Shown piece by piece: positions 25,150 to 34,721 of a stretch of 64,000 bases of DNA. Position numbers and translations under genes: made by a program. This DNA is from Bacillota bacterium. Its GTDB lineage: Bacteria > Bacillota > Clostridia > Acetivibrionales > DSM-1351. The notes beneath the pieces were generated by a model. That model was not told the origin of the DNA and made no database searches. It saw only the letters and a program-made list of their open reading frames with translations. The number at the start of each line of letters is the position of its first letter. Position 1 is the first letter of the stretch. The stretch is taken from contig JAEZKZ010000036.1 in the NCBI GenBank assembly GCA_023415305.1, positions 62,001 to 126,000 of the forward strand. Reading direction: 5' to 3'.

Positions 25150-26910
25150 TCATTCAACTCTTTTAACCGGTATTTCAACTGTTACTTTTGTTCCAACACC
25201 AACTTGACTTTCGATCTTTACTCCAAAACTGCTGCCATAATAGAATTGTATTCTTTCGTGGACATTTAGTACTCCTATTCCGCCTTGGCTTTCTCCTGCA
25301 TCTTCTGTTTTTTCAAAAAGCTTATCAACTTTCTCGCTGGTCATTCCCATTCCATCATCAATAATCTCAAATACAAGATTGTCGCCACGTCTTAATCCGT
25401 TCAAAACCACCTTACCGGAACCTTTCTCCTCCATAATGCCATGGTTAATTGCGTTCTCAATAAAAGGCTGTATTATGAAGCTCAGCATCTCACATTGTAA
25501 AATATCCGGACCAACATTTATCTCATAATCCAAATTATCCTCAAATCTCATTTTTTGGAGGAACAAATAATTCTGCATCTGGTGTATTTCTTCGTTTACA
25601 TAAACATTAGTACTTCCTTTTTTAATACTGTACCTTAAAATTTCACCCAGCTTAGTGACAATTTCAGCCACTTCATACTCACTTTTATCTATCAGCATCC
25701 AATATACCGTGTCAAGTGTATTATATAGGAAATGAGGTTGTATCTGTGCTTTTAAAGCCCTTAGTTCCGCATCCTTCTCCTTTAAGCCCTGGTTATAAAA
25801 ATCCTCAAGTATAGTCTGAAGTTGTATTGTCATATGATTAAATACTTCATTCAGTTCCTTAACTTCCTCAGTTGCACCCTTTATAAGGGACAAATCCATT
25901 TTTACGTTTAGGTCTCCTTTAGAAACCTTTTTCATGGTTGATGTCAATTTTTTAATAGGACGGGATATGTTACTTGATATCAGTACCGATATGTATACAG
26001 AGATAATTATTGCAAAAAATCCAATAATAAAAATTAACCTCTGAATATAATAAAAATTAGAATTAGTCTCATCAATTGTAACAGAATTTACCAAAGTCCA
26101 CCCTGTTTTTTGATTATATGAACTATTAATGACAAGATCTTTTGTCACATAACGTCCTTTATCCTTTTTAAGTTCTTCCGGACTAAAATTTCTATCAAGT
26201 GCTTCTGAAATGTTTTTAGTAATAAAATCCTTATTTTTACATGAAATAATCTTTCCGTCTGAATTAGTGATATAGAAATTTCCTATCTCACCTTGCATAT
26301 AAATATTTTTCCACATTACCGATTCTCGGACTGCAAAAAACAAAATGCCTATATTTTGAAAAGTATCAATGCTGCGTACTTTTCTAGCTGCAAAAAATAT
26401 ATACTCACCGTTACTGTTATTTGCATACTGAACAAACCTGCTGTCCAGAAATACCATTTCACCGCTGGTATTTACAATTTCCGCCTTTATCTGTTCTATA
26501 TTCTTTTTGACATACTCTTTAAGTTCGTTATCAGATTCACTGAATATGTATCCGGTATTAGATGATAAAAATACGGCATCAATGTTATATGGCAGTACAT
26601 ATCCCATATTATGGATTACTCCGTTAACAGTCACACCTGAATACTCATTTTTTATGAGTTGATCAAGTGTTTCTTTATCGGAAATAATTGTTTTTGAAAA
26701 AGTATCGATTTCATTGACAAAATCCTTTAGCTTCTCGTCTTTCTGTCGCAACTCAACAAGCGTAAAATCATTATTAATATCACTTATGGCCTTTTGCATT
26801 ATGTAATAGGATAAACCCTCCATAAAAATTAAAATAACCAAAATAAGTATTGAGAAGTTAACAAATATTCTTCCACTTAACCCTTTAAATTCAAGTTTGA
26901 ATATTCTCAT
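25150..26910 (-). CDS. Sensor histidine kinase, YesM type
   Basis: 586 residues. Two membrane helices (about 14-35 and 290-312) flank a large extracellular region resembling a Cache domain. HAMP (ISRPIKKLTSTMKKVSKGDL), a His_kinase segment with QIQPHFLYNTLDTVYWML, and HATPase motifs (DDGMGMTSEKVDKLF, GIGVLNVHERIQFYYG) follow. It heads the kinase-regulator-binding-protein operon. Unlike the first locus kinase it has a large input domain of its own, so the binding protein may be an extra input. Confidence 0.92.
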   Translation of the reverse strand: MRIFKLEFKGLSGRIFVNFSILILVILIFMEGLSYYIMQKAISDINNDFTLVELRQKDEKLKDFVNEIDTFSKTIISDKETLDQLIKNEYSGVTVNGVIHNMGYVLPYNIDAVFLSSNTGYIFSESDNELKEYVKKNIEQIKAEIVNTSGEMVFLDSRFVQYANNSNGEYIFFAARKVRSIDTFQNIGILFFAVRESVMWKNIYMQGEIGNFYITNSDGKIISCKNKDFITKNISEALDRNFSPEELKKDKGRYVTKDLVINSSYNQKTGWTLVNSVTIDETNSNFYYIQRLIFIIGFFAIIISVYISVLISSNISRPIKKLTSTMKKVSKGDLNVKMDLSLIKGATEEVKELNEVFNHMTIQLQTILEDFYNQGLKEKDAELRALKAQIQPHFLYNTLDTVYWMLIDKSEYEVAEIVTKLGEILRYSIKKGSTNVYVNEEIHQMQNYLFLQKMRFEDNLDYEINVGPDILQCEMLSFIIQPFIENAINHGIMEEKGSGKVVLNGLRRGDNLVFEIIDDGMGMTSEKVDKLFEKTEDAGESQGGIGVLNVHERIQFYYGSSFGVKIESQVGVGTKVTVEIPVKRVE

Positions 26911-27075
26911 GAGTAGCTTCTTTCAAATATATTTTTTGTAGTAAATTAATACATATTGTCGATTTATGTCTCATATTATTATAACACAAATCTTAATATA
27001 ATTTTCCTTTTGATTAGAATAACTGAACTAAACAAGCAAATACTAAAGGATATTAATGCGCAAAGGAGATATTTT

Positions 27076-27219
27076 ATGGAAAGAATATTGCAAACAAGGT
27101 TGCAGGAAAAACTGGACCAGTTAAAGGAAGCCTCCAGACCAGAACCCATACGTTCAGATGGCTGCGGAGCACTAGATCTTGGCCCGAGAAATCTGAAGAG
27201 AGATGAGGAATTTTTATTA
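27076..27219 (+). pseudogene. 5' remnant of an oxalate decarboxylase-like cupin gene
   Basis: A frame with a good ribosome site (AAGGAGAT, six bases before ATG) encodes about 48 residues that match the N-terminus of oxalate decarboxylases: SRPEPIRSDGCGALDLGPRNL followed by KRDEE. After KRDEE the family sequence (NPDMLVPP and the cupin domains) is missing; the frame runs into unrelated residues and the 3' end of the convergent GNAT gene. It is therefore a truncated relic. Identification is by recall of the family N-terminus. Confidence 0.6.
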
Positions 27220-27246
27220 GCATATTTACATAGTTACAATTATCAC

Positions 27247-27669
27247 TCATCTTGCCCAATTCATCACAAGCTCTGTTTCATTAGTGTTTTCATCTATCTG
27301 TTCTTTTAAGACTATAAAAGCCTCTCTTTTATAAAATCTGACTGCACTGACATTCTTTTTATATACATGCAAAGATAATTCTGAGTGAGTTTTCTTGATA
27401 TGATCAAGTAAGGCTTTTCCAATGCCTTTGGATTGATAATCCTCACCCACAAAAATCCCGGCTATATAATTATCTACCAAGCCGACAAACCCTTGGATTG
27501 TATCATGGTCCTCGTAAATAAATATAGTTGCATCAGGTAACATCTCCCTGACTGTGTCATAATTCCCTTTCCAATATGCTTCACTAATAAAACTGTGAGC
27601 TTTAATGTTAGTTTTTAGCCATATTTTCATAATGGCATCTAAGTTATCAGTCTTAAATTCTCTAATCAT
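27247..27669 (-). CDS. GNAT acetyltransferase, YjaB-like
   Basis: About 140 residues: MIREFKTDNLDAIMKIWLKTN opening, FVGLVDNYIAGIFVGEDYQSKGIGKALLDHI with the acetyl-CoA loop QSKGIG, and a C-terminal LHVYKKNVSAVRFYKREAF. It is probably a small-molecule or protein acetyltransferase of the YjaB group. The start at 27669 follows CAGGAG by six bases; the longer frame (to 27723) has no site. It lies convergent to the cupin remnant. Confidence 0.8.
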   Translation of the reverse strand: MIREFKTDNLDAIMKIWLKTNIKAHSFISEAYWKGNYDTVREMLPDATIFIYEDHDTIQGFVGLVDNYIAGIFVGEDYQSKGIGKALLDHIKKTHSELSLHVYKKNVSAVRFYKREAFIVLKEQIDENTNETELVMNWAR

Positions 27670-27827
27670 ACCTGCTCCTGTATTTACTCGTACAATCTGT
27701 GGATTCTTTTGATTCTCTGTCACATCCAGGTTGTCAACAACCCCTAAACAAAATCCAGTTCGACCACAAACCTGACTAATAATTTATTCCCTTTTCAGCA
27801 ATAAACACAACCTTATTATAACTTAAA

Positions 27828-28571
27828 TTACTCCCACTTGAAAAACCTTATGGCTACAAATGAACAAATTAATGCTATTGCAATCATAATGACAACGGGC
27901 AATAGAACATTGTCCATCGGTAAGTCCAAGGTTGCTGATTTTAGTATTTTGATCCCTTGTGTCAACGGTAAGACGTCTGCAGCCTTCTGCATTGTTGCGG
28001 GCATTATTTCATAAGGAAGTGTTGCCCCTGAAAAAATCAGCATCGGAAAATACAGAACGCTTGCGATAATACCTGCCACTTTTGAATTCTTGGCTATGCC
28101 ACCCACCATCATGCCGATACTGAACATGGAGACCATTACCAATAACCATCCAAGAATAAAGTGTAAAATACTTCCCTGCATCTCGAAACCAAAAAATATT
28201 ATTGCCACAGTAAACAATGTAATTAAGGATATTAAAGCATATAGAAAATATATGGCAACCTCTACAAGCAATATAGTAACAGGGCTTATCGGAGTTACCT
28301 TAAATCTTTTGAGAATTTGCTTACTTCTGTAATCGGATACCACCAGGGGCAATCCCATAACTCCTCCCGCACAAATTGAAATGCTTGCCAAAGCACCAAA
28401 GGATTGCTGAATGAAGGTATACTCTGCTCCTTCAAATGCAGGCTTGCTTCCGTAAATTATGCCAAGAATTACAAGTACAATTAGAGGCATTATTATAGCG
28501 AAAATTAACATATCCAAACCACGCAGAGATAACTTCAATTCTGTTTTAAGCATCTTATTAAAGGCCTGCAT
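27828..28571 (-). CDS. ABC-2 type exporter permease
   Basis: About 247 residues with six predicted membrane helices (ABC2_membrane family): MLIFAIIMPLIVLVILGII, a central VVSDYRSKQILKRFKVTPISP loop typical of DrrB/YadH permeases, and MLIFSGATLPYEIMPATMQKAADVLPLTQGI. The start at 28571 has AGGAGG nine bases upstream and overlaps the ATPase stop by 14 bases. With that ATPase it forms a small exporter for a drug, lipid or peptide; the cargo is unknown. Confidence 0.85.
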   Translation of the reverse strand: MQAFNKMLKTELKLSLRGLDMLIFAIIMPLIVLVILGIIYGSKPAFEGAEYTFIQQSFGALASISICAGGVMGLPLVVSDYRSKQILKRFKVTPISPVTILLVEVAIYFLYALISLITLFTVAIIFFGFEMQGSILHFILGWLLVMVSMFSIGMMVGGIAKNSKVAGIIASVLYFPMLIFSGATLPYEIMPATMQKAADVLPLTQGIKILKSATLDLPMDNVLLPVVIMIAIALICSFVAIRFFKWE

Positions 28572-29295
28572 TATCCACAACCTCCTCATCTGTATACCAT
28601 AGGTATGCATCCTCAAGTTTGTCATAAGGACTCTGATTTATTGCATCAGCAACTGTTCCGACAAATACCGGTTTACCTCTTTTTAAAATACATAACTCAT
28701 CGCATAAGACTTCAACCTCGTCCATAAAATGCGAAGTAAGTAAAATTGTAAGACCACCGGCTTTAAGTCTTTTGAGTATCTGCCAAACATCCCGTCTGGC
28801 TCTTGCGTCAAGACCGGTAGTAAGTTCATCCAAAAACACAACTTGTGGCTTTGGTATTAATGCAAGCACAATAAACAAACGCTGTTTTTGTCCTCCTGAA
28901 AGTTCTTTTACAAGAGTACCTGCCTTGTCCGCGAGGCTAAACTCTGTAAGCAGGTGCTTGTAATCTGCAGGGTTTTTGTAAAGGGCCGCAGTCACCTCAC
29001 AAAGTTCACCAACCTTGATATTCTCCTGATAATGTGCCTCCTGGAACTGCACACCCACCTGCTTGAAAATTTCCTTACGATTGGTAAAGGGGTCCATTCC
29101 CAATACCGAAACAACTCCGCTGTCTGCTTTTTTTGTGCCTAAAATACATTCAATGGCTGTGCTCTTTCCCGCACCATTTGCTCCCAGCAACCCGAATACA
29201 GTGCCGCTCTTTACAGAAAAACTGAAATCTTCAACAGCCTTCAGATAGCCATAAGCTTTTGACAGATGCTCTACCTTGATTACATACTCCATCAT
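28558..29295 (-). CDS. ABC exporter ATPase
   Basis: About 245 residues, a single ABC domain: Walker A GANGAGKST, Q-loop VGVQFQEAHYQ, signature LSGGQKQRLFIVLAL, Walker B VVFLDELTTGLD. The Walker B region has ELTTGLD rather than the usual EPTTGLD. The start follows AGGAGG by six bases; the 30 upstream codons of the open frame are not translated by any visible site. It is co-translated with the ABC-2 permease (DrrA/CcmA-type pair). Confidence 0.9.
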   Translation of the reverse strand: MMEYVIKVEHLSKAYGYLKAVEDFSFSVKSGTVFGLLGANGAGKSTAIECILGTKKADSGVVSVLGMDPFTNRKEIFKQVGVQFQEAHYQENIKVGELCEVTAALYKNPADYKHLLTEFSLADKAGTLVKELSGGQKQRLFIVLALIPKPQVVFLDELTTGLDARARRDVWQILKRLKAGGLTILLTSHFMDEVEVLCDELCILKRGKPVFVGTVADAINQSPYDKLEDAYLWYTDEEVVDNAGL

Positions 29296-29396
29296 CTGTT
29301 TCCTCCTTTCATTCGTTAGAAATAGAATAACACCCGACAGAAGTCTGGTGTTAAAGTGGAGGGTTTTAATTTGAAAAAGCTTCATATTTATCTGCT

Positions 29397-29882
29397 TTAT
29401 TTACTTCTAATACCTTCTGGTTGCTGCCTGCTTTGTGCAATCAAAATAGCATTAGTGTAGTCATTTATCATTGAATTTTCAAAAGAAATTGCATCTTCAA
29501 AATTAATTTTTGAAGGATCTCCAATATATCCATTGGGAATTCTCTTTCTGACTGCCTCTCCTCCTTTATACCAAATATCCATATCTTTCTCTGTTATATC
29601 AGTAGCAGTAAGTTTCTCGGCCTTCTCCCTTTTGACCAAATCAGGGTAATGCAACAGCATCCAGCTTGTTTCAACACCACCAGCATGAACCTCCAAACAA
29701 TCCTGACTCATAGAATCATTAACTTCACTTTTTAATGAAATTATATGTTCTTCAGTTCCACTCCACCCATAATGCTCAAGCATAAAATCCGGAAAGGCCA
29801 TATAGCTTCCAATACCGAACATATTATAAGCTTCATCTACAGCATTTTGGATCACCTTCCATTCATTTTTATAAAGGAGCAT
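29397..29882 (-). pseudogene. N-terminally truncated creatininase-family gene
   Basis: The 161-residue frame matches only the C-terminal half of creatinine amidohydrolase family proteins: EVHAGGVETSWMLLHYPDLV and NGYIGDPSKINFEDA. The usual first half is absent, including the metal-binding E-x-H and D residues and the NGHGGN loop (normal length about 240-260). No ribosome site precedes the ATG and no matching sequence lies upstream. It is probably a non-functional relic. Confidence 0.65.
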
Positions 29883-30006
29883 TCGTCTTCTATAAATATG
29901 TCTGAAGAGAGTATATCATTTGTAATTTTTTATTACCCGACATTATAAATCATTATTTGTCGGTTTTATGTTAATTATATTGATATAACAGATACAATAC
30001 ATGAAA

Positions 30007-30049
30007 ATAAGCGAAGTCTTTTGATAGATTCACCAAAGGCTTCGCTTAT
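30007..30049. terminator. Hairpin terminator between operon end and creatininase relic
   Basis: AATAAGCGAAGTCTTTTG pairs with CAAAGGCTTCGCTTAT across a short loop, with one G-T type mismatch. It stands 60-100 bases after the oxidoreductase stop on the minus strand and likely ends the third CUT1 operon. Confidence 0.65.
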
Positions 30050-30111
30050 CTAATGTACTGATTTTAAACACCGTTCTTGCTCTCATAAAACCTATTCTTC
30101 TGAATTATGAG

Positions 30112-31377
30112 CTATATAGTTTTCAGCTGCTGCATATACTCTTGCATATTGATTACAGTACCTTCAACTCTCGATTTTTCTGCAGCAAAGGCCATTAAAT
30201 GGCTTTGAACAGAGTTTTTAGCCGACGTAAGGCCATTTATATTATCTTCTCTGATTAAGCTGATAAAATCACTCATAAGCCTTTCATCGCCACCACCATG
30301 TCCATGGATATCGACACCAATATTCAGGTCTATGGTTACTTTTTTAGAAGCTCCGAACTCAATTACTTCAATTTGGTTCTTTTCCATATGAGCTCGTATC
30401 TCGCCCTTTGTACCCATAAGCTTTAAGGTTCTGCTCATTTCATTTGTAAATGCGCACATAGTGAATGCAGCGGTAACACCATTTTCAAATTCCATATTGA
30501 CAACCTGATGATCTACAACATCATTATCGCAATGGTAAACACACCTTCCATAGGGTCCGTTCTGCAATGCCTTCAGCCTTCCTTCAATGCTTAGGTCAGA
30601 AGAAATGACCGAGGTCGGCCAGGTTGTTTTATCTGTCAGGTAGATTTTGGGAGCATAATATGGGCACTCCTTTTCTGAGGGGCAGCCCTGAAGACATCTT
30701 TCAGGTGCTCCGACCGGAGCATTTTCCTCCTTGAAGTGAGTAAGACTACCAAAAGAAGAAAGCCTAGTACAATCAGAACCGGCTAACCAAAGTATAATGT
30801 CCATGTCGTGGCAGGATTTCGCCAGAATCATCGGGCTGGATTCTTCAGCTTTACGCCAGTTACCTCTAACGTAGCTATGGGCTTGATGCCAATAGCCCAC
30901 ATTTTCATTATGTTGAATTGAGATTAGCTTACCAATAGCCCCTCTATCAATGAGTTCCTTAATTGTTGAAAAGAAAGGTGTGTATCTTAACACATGGCAA
31001 ATCACCAGTATTTTATTATACTTTTCAGCACAGTCTCCTATTTGAATGCATTCAGCAGGATCTACTGACATAGGCTTTTCAAGCATAACATGATAGCCTT
31101 TTTCCAGGGCCATCATGGCAGGTTCCAGATGCATTCTGTCCTGATTGCAAATCAGAATACCATCAGCCAGCTTGGGACTTTCAAGCAAGCCTTTATAGTC
31201 AGTGAAACAATTTTCTTCCTTTATTCCATATTGCTTCCTGAAAGCCTCTCTTTTTTTATCATCCGGTTCAGCTACAGCAACAAATTCAACTTCATGTGGT
31301 TTATTTAGTGCATAGGGAGCATAGGAGTGCATTCCTCTATCTCCGGCACCTATGAGGGCTAAAGAAATTTTTTTCAT
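30112..31377 (-). CDS. Gfo/Idh/MocA family oxidoreductase
   Basis: 421 residues. An N-terminal Rossmann fold (LALIGAGDRGMHSYAPYAL), the EKPMSVDP motif (catalytic-lysine region), and a C-terminal GFO_IDH_MocA domain are present. A cysteine-rich insert (CLQGCPSEKECPYYAPK, near 232-248) is typical of one subfamily and may bind metal. These NAD(P)-dependent enzymes oxidise or epimerise sugars and inositols. It is the only enzyme gene in the third CUT1 operon and presumably acts on the imported sugar; the substrate is unknown. A late HGHGGGDERLM segment is another hallmark. Confidence 0.85.
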   Translation of the reverse strand: MKKISLALIGAGDRGMHSYAPYALNKPHEVEFVAVAEPDDKKREAFRKQYGIKEENCFTDYKGLLESPKLADGILICNQDRMHLEPAMMALEKGYHVMLEKPMSVDPAECIQIGDCAEKYNKILVICHVLRYTPFFSTIKELIDRGAIGKLISIQHNENVGYWHQAHSYVRGNWRKAEESSPMILAKSCHDMDIILWLAGSDCTRLSSFGSLTHFKEENAPVGAPERCLQGCPSEKECPYYAPKIYLTDKTTWPTSVISSDLSIEGRLKALQNGPYGRCVYHCDNDVVDHQVVNMEFENGVTAAFTMCAFTNEMSRTLKLMGTKGEIRAHMEKNQIEVIEFGASKKVTIDLNIGVDIHGHGGGDERLMSDFISLIREDNINGLTSAKNSVQSHLMAFAAEKSRVEGTVINMQEYMQQLKTI

Positions 31378-31432
31378 GTATTTCTCATTCCTTTCTCTCG
31401 CTGGAGCACAAAAAAATAATATTATATAGAAA

Positions 31433-32242
31433 TTACCCTTTTATTCCTGTAGTGGCAATTCCCTGCACAAAATACTTCTGATATTTTAGGAATAATAGCA
31501 ATACAGGCAGTGTTGTCAAAATTACTCCGGCCATAACCAGATTAGGTCGGGTAAAATATTGATCATTAACTGTTCTTAAACCTACAACAAGTAAATATTT
31601 TGACTTATCATTAATAAACGTTGCTGGAACGAGATATGAATTCCAGGTTGTAGTGAAGTTTAAAATAATTATTGTAGTTATTATGTTTCCTGAAAGCGGT
31701 ACTATAATTCTAAAGAAGGTCATTGCTTTGTTAAGGCCATCAATGGTAGCCGCTTCCTCAATTTCTTTAGGGATAGTCATGAAAAATTGTCTGGCCATGA
31801 ATATATACAAGCAATTGTACAGGAATGGGAGAATAAGTCCGGCCAAGCTATTATGTAATTGTAATTTTGCAACCATGATATACATAGGGGTTATAATCAA
31901 TTGAAAGGGAATCATCATACTGGCTAGAACCAATATAAAAATCAGATTCTTTCCTGGAAAATTGAATTTTGCAAGGGCATAGCCTGCCATAGTATTCAGA
32001 ACAACATTGCCCAGTACTGTTAAAACCGTTACAACGACAGTATTAATAAACCATTGAACCACTTCAGTCTTTTGAAACAGCGTGACGTAGTTATTTAAAG
32101 TAAATTTGTCAAAGGATACGACTTTGTCAACATACTGTAATGGCAGTAATGAGGTATATAATGCATAAAAAAGAGGGATTAAAAAAACTAAGGATAAGAA
32201 ACCAAGCAAAATATATAACAAAGACTTCGATAATGTTCTCAT
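31433..32242 (-). CDS. CUT1 sugar ABC permease, MalG-like
   Basis: About 269 residues, six predicted helices, EAA loop KEIEEAATIDGLNKAMTFFRIIVPLSG and a terminal GIATTGIKG. The start at 32242 has AAGGAGA eight bases upstream. The longer frame overlaps the preceding gene and lacks a site. Confidence 0.88.
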   Translation of the reverse strand: MRTLSKSLLYILLGFLSLVFLIPLFYALYTSLLPLQYVDKVVSFDKFTLNNYVTLFQKTEVVQWFINTVVVTVLTVLGNVVLNTMAGYALAKFNFPGKNLIFILVLASMMIPFQLIITPMYIMVAKLQLHNSLAGLILPFLYNCLYIFMARQFFMTIPKEIEEAATIDGLNKAMTFFRIIVPLSGNIITTIIILNFTTTWNSYLVPATFINDKSKYLLVVGLRTVNDQYFTRPNLVMAGVILTTLPVLLLFLKYQKYFVQGIATTGIKG

Positions 32243-32258
32243 ATAAATTTTCTCCTTA

Positions 32259-33182
32259 CTAATCGGCGCTTTCGTCAAGAAGCTTTTTCTGAACCATGGT
32301 GATTATAAAAATAACAGCGAACAATAATAATGCAATAGCACTTCCATAGCCCATGTCCCAGTTTTTGAAAGATTGTACATAAAAGTAGGATACCAATGTA
32401 CTTGTTGCACCGGCAGGTGAACCCAACGGCTGATTTTGGGCGACGGCAGCAACCTGATCAAATACTTGCAGCGCCTGAATCATTCCAAAAGTCAGAACCA
32501 AAAAAATAACCGGCTTAAGCATTGGTAACGTTATATAGAAAAATCTCTTGATGGAATCCGCTCCATCAACCCTGGCTGATTCATTCAGCTCAGCGGGTAT
32601 TGTCTGTAGTCCTGCTAAAAATATAACTATATAAAATCCAATTTGCTGCCACACATATATAATTGTTATAAATGGCAAAGCTAATTTTAAATCAGCATAC
32701 CAAGTAGTATTATCTATACCAAATATAGAGAAAAACTTTGTTACAGGTGTATCCATTACAAAAAAGTACATGAATACTGTTGTTACCGCAATACTTGAAA
32801 CTACATAGGGTGTATAAAAAATAGTTCGAAAGCCGCCCTTAAATTTAATACTTAAATTCAGGGCCATAGCTAACAGCAGAGCTATTACGCTCTGAACAGG
32901 AACTGCTACAAATCCTAAAAACAAAGTATGTTTTAATGCCTGGTAAAAGTCAGGTTCAGTTAAGGCCCTAATAAAGTTATCAAACCCAATAAAATGGTTT
33001 TGAGATACCTGGACAAAACTGTACTGATAAAAGCTAATACCGAATGATTGTATAGTCGGTACTAAAAACCATATCAACCAAAGCAGTATAACAGGCAGAA
33101 GAAATAAATATGCAGTAATAGTCTCTTCCTTTCTACTTCTCGATAATGACCTTACTGATTTCAACAAAAAAATCAACTCCAT
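32259..33182 (-). CDS. CUT1 sugar ABC permease, MalF-like
   Basis: Up to 307 residues, six predicted helices, EAA loop IPAELNESARVDGADSIKRFFYITLPML. ATG 33182 has no clear ribosome site; ATGGAGTTGA within the first codons could instead serve a TTG start at 33164. It follows the receptor gene and a 22-base perfect palindrome. There is no ATPase gene here either. Confidence 0.87.
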   Translation of the reverse strand: MELIFLLKSVRSLSRSRKEETITAYLFLLPVILLWLIWFLVPTIQSFGISFYQYSFVQVSQNHFIGFDNFIRALTEPDFYQALKHTLFLGFVAVPVQSVIALLLAMALNLSIKFKGGFRTIFYTPYVVSSIAVTTVFMYFFVMDTPVTKFFSIFGIDNTTWYADLKLALPFITIIYVWQQIGFYIVIFLAGLQTIPAELNESARVDGADSIKRFFYITLPMLKPVIFLVLTFGMIQALQVFDQVAAVAQNQPLGSPAGATSTLVSYFYVQSFKNWDMGYGSAIALLLFAVIFIITMVQKKLLDESAD

Positions 33183-33213
33183 TCCATATGGTACAATATA
33201 GTATTTAATAGAA

Positions 33214-33235
33214 CAGGAGAGCTTAAGCTCTCCTG
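33214..33235 (-). other. Perfect palindrome after binding-protein gene
   Basis: CAGGAGAGCTTAAGCTCTCCTG (11-base arms, no spacer) lies between receptor and permease genes, the same position as the hairpins in the other two importer operons. Confidence 0.75.
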
Positions 33236-33252
33236 ACTATATCAATAATCTC

Positions 33253-34524
33253 TTAGTTAAACAAAGCCTGTACTTCCTTAACAATGTCTGCACCGGTCTT
33301 TTTACTGTCCTTATCATATATCGCTTCATCAAAGCCTTTTATAAGTGCTTCTGTAAACTTCTGTCCTGCAGCCGGGTAAGCAAATGGCTGTGCGTAAGCA
33401 AGAACAGGTTTCAAATCCTTAACAATAGGATCGTTTGCAAAATACTGATCACTTATAGCAATACTGCTTGGCGGTGCTCCGGCATCCTTAACAACTGTTT
33501 CCTGTACTTCTTCCCTTACGAGATATGCCGCAATCTTTGCCGCTACTTCAGGATCCTTTGCTGTCTTTAAAACTCCTATTGCAATTGAATGTAATGTACT
33601 TCCGTTTGTTGTTCCTTGTGGTAATGGTATCATTTTATAATTTATGTCAGGAGCCATTTCCTTAAGAGTTGCAATATACCAGGTTCCACCTGTAGACATT
33701 GCACATTTACCCTTTGCGAATACTTCTCCATCCCAGCCCAGACCAGCTTGTTTAGGAGTAATTGCTACTCCTTCCTTATACAGATCTATCAAAAACTGTA
33801 GTGCCTGAGCATTTTGAGGAGTATCGATTGTCTTTCCAAAGCCCCAACCGCCGCCAAATGCTAAAGCGTATTGTGTTAAGTGCAACTCCGCATCAGGGAT
33901 ACAAATACCCTTTACTCCATCCTTGGTTAAAACCTTAGCTGCCGCCTTAACATCCTCAAGAGTCTTAGGAAGCTCCTTCAGACCAGCTGCATTCCACATA
34001 TCCATATTAATAATAAAGGCTTCAGGTTGTGCAGTAAGAGGAACACCATATAGTTTTCCGTCTATTTTCCACGCATCAACAGCCTGTTTCTGTAATTTTG
34101 ATAAATCAACCACTGATTCATCCAAAGGAAGCATAAGCCCGTTTGATATGAAATCGAGGTATTTTTCATTTGTCATAGCTGCTAAATCAGGTGCTGTACC
34201 AGCAGCAACCTGAGCAGGAAGGTTATCCCAGTAATCTTTATCTGTGGGATACATCATAGGTTCTACTTTTACACCAGGTAATACTTTTTCAATTCCTTCA
34301 CATGCTTTCTCATAGGTTGAAGTATATTGCTCAGAGAAATAACCCACCTTATAAGTTACTTCTTTTACTGGTTCTGTAGCTGTTGATGCAGTTGCTGTTG
34401 ATGCAGCTGTTGATTCAGAACTTGATGCCTGCTTTGAATCTGATGAACCGCAGCCGGATAGACCAACTGAAACAACTAAACATGAACCAACCAGTAAACT
34501 CATTACCTTACTAAATCTTTTCAT
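33253..34524 (-). CDS. Family 1 sugar-binding lipoprotein of CUT1 importer
   Basis: 423 residues. The lipobox is LSGC, followed by a Ser/Ala/Thr-rich linker (about 27-52) and an SBP_bac_1 fold (VTYKVGYFSEQYTSTYEKA, LYGVPLTAQPEAFIINMDMW, KCAMSTGGTWYIATLKEMAPD). It is the receptor for the third importer. AAGGAGG precedes the ATG. A TATAAT-like box lies about 55-60 bases upstream with a poor -35, consistent with activator control by the adjacent YesN-type regulator. Confidence 0.88.
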   Translation of the reverse strand: MKRFSKVMSLLVGSCLVVSVGLSGCGSSDSKQASSSESTAASTATASTATEPVKEVTYKVGYFSEQYTSTYEKACEGIEKVLPGVKVEPMMYPTDKDYWDNLPAQVAAGTAPDLAAMTNEKYLDFISNGLMLPLDESVVDLSKLQKQAVDAWKIDGKLYGVPLTAQPEAFIINMDMWNAAGLKELPKTLEDVKAAAKVLTKDGVKGICIPDAELHLTQYALAFGGGWGFGKTIDTPQNAQALQFLIDLYKEGVAITPKQAGLGWDGEVFAKGKCAMSTGGTWYIATLKEMAPDINYKMIPLPQGTTNGSTLHSIAIGVLKTAKDPEVAAKIAAYLVREEVQETVVKDAGAPPSSIAISDQYFANDPIVKDLKPVLAYAQPFAYPAAGQKFTEALIKGFDEAIYDKDSKKTGADIVKEVQALFN

Positions 34525-34721
34525 TCTTAGTCCTCCTTAAATTACTAAAAATATTTGAGAAGCTTTTCTCTTCTTGTATAATTATATCTGCTAAGAAATT
34601 TTGTAAAATTTATAACCTTGTCATTTTGTTATTAAATTTAGTGGTAAAAAAAGCACAGAAAAAAGGACAACATTAATAAAAATGCACTTTTGTTAATATA
34701 ATTGTCATCAGATAAAAAGGA

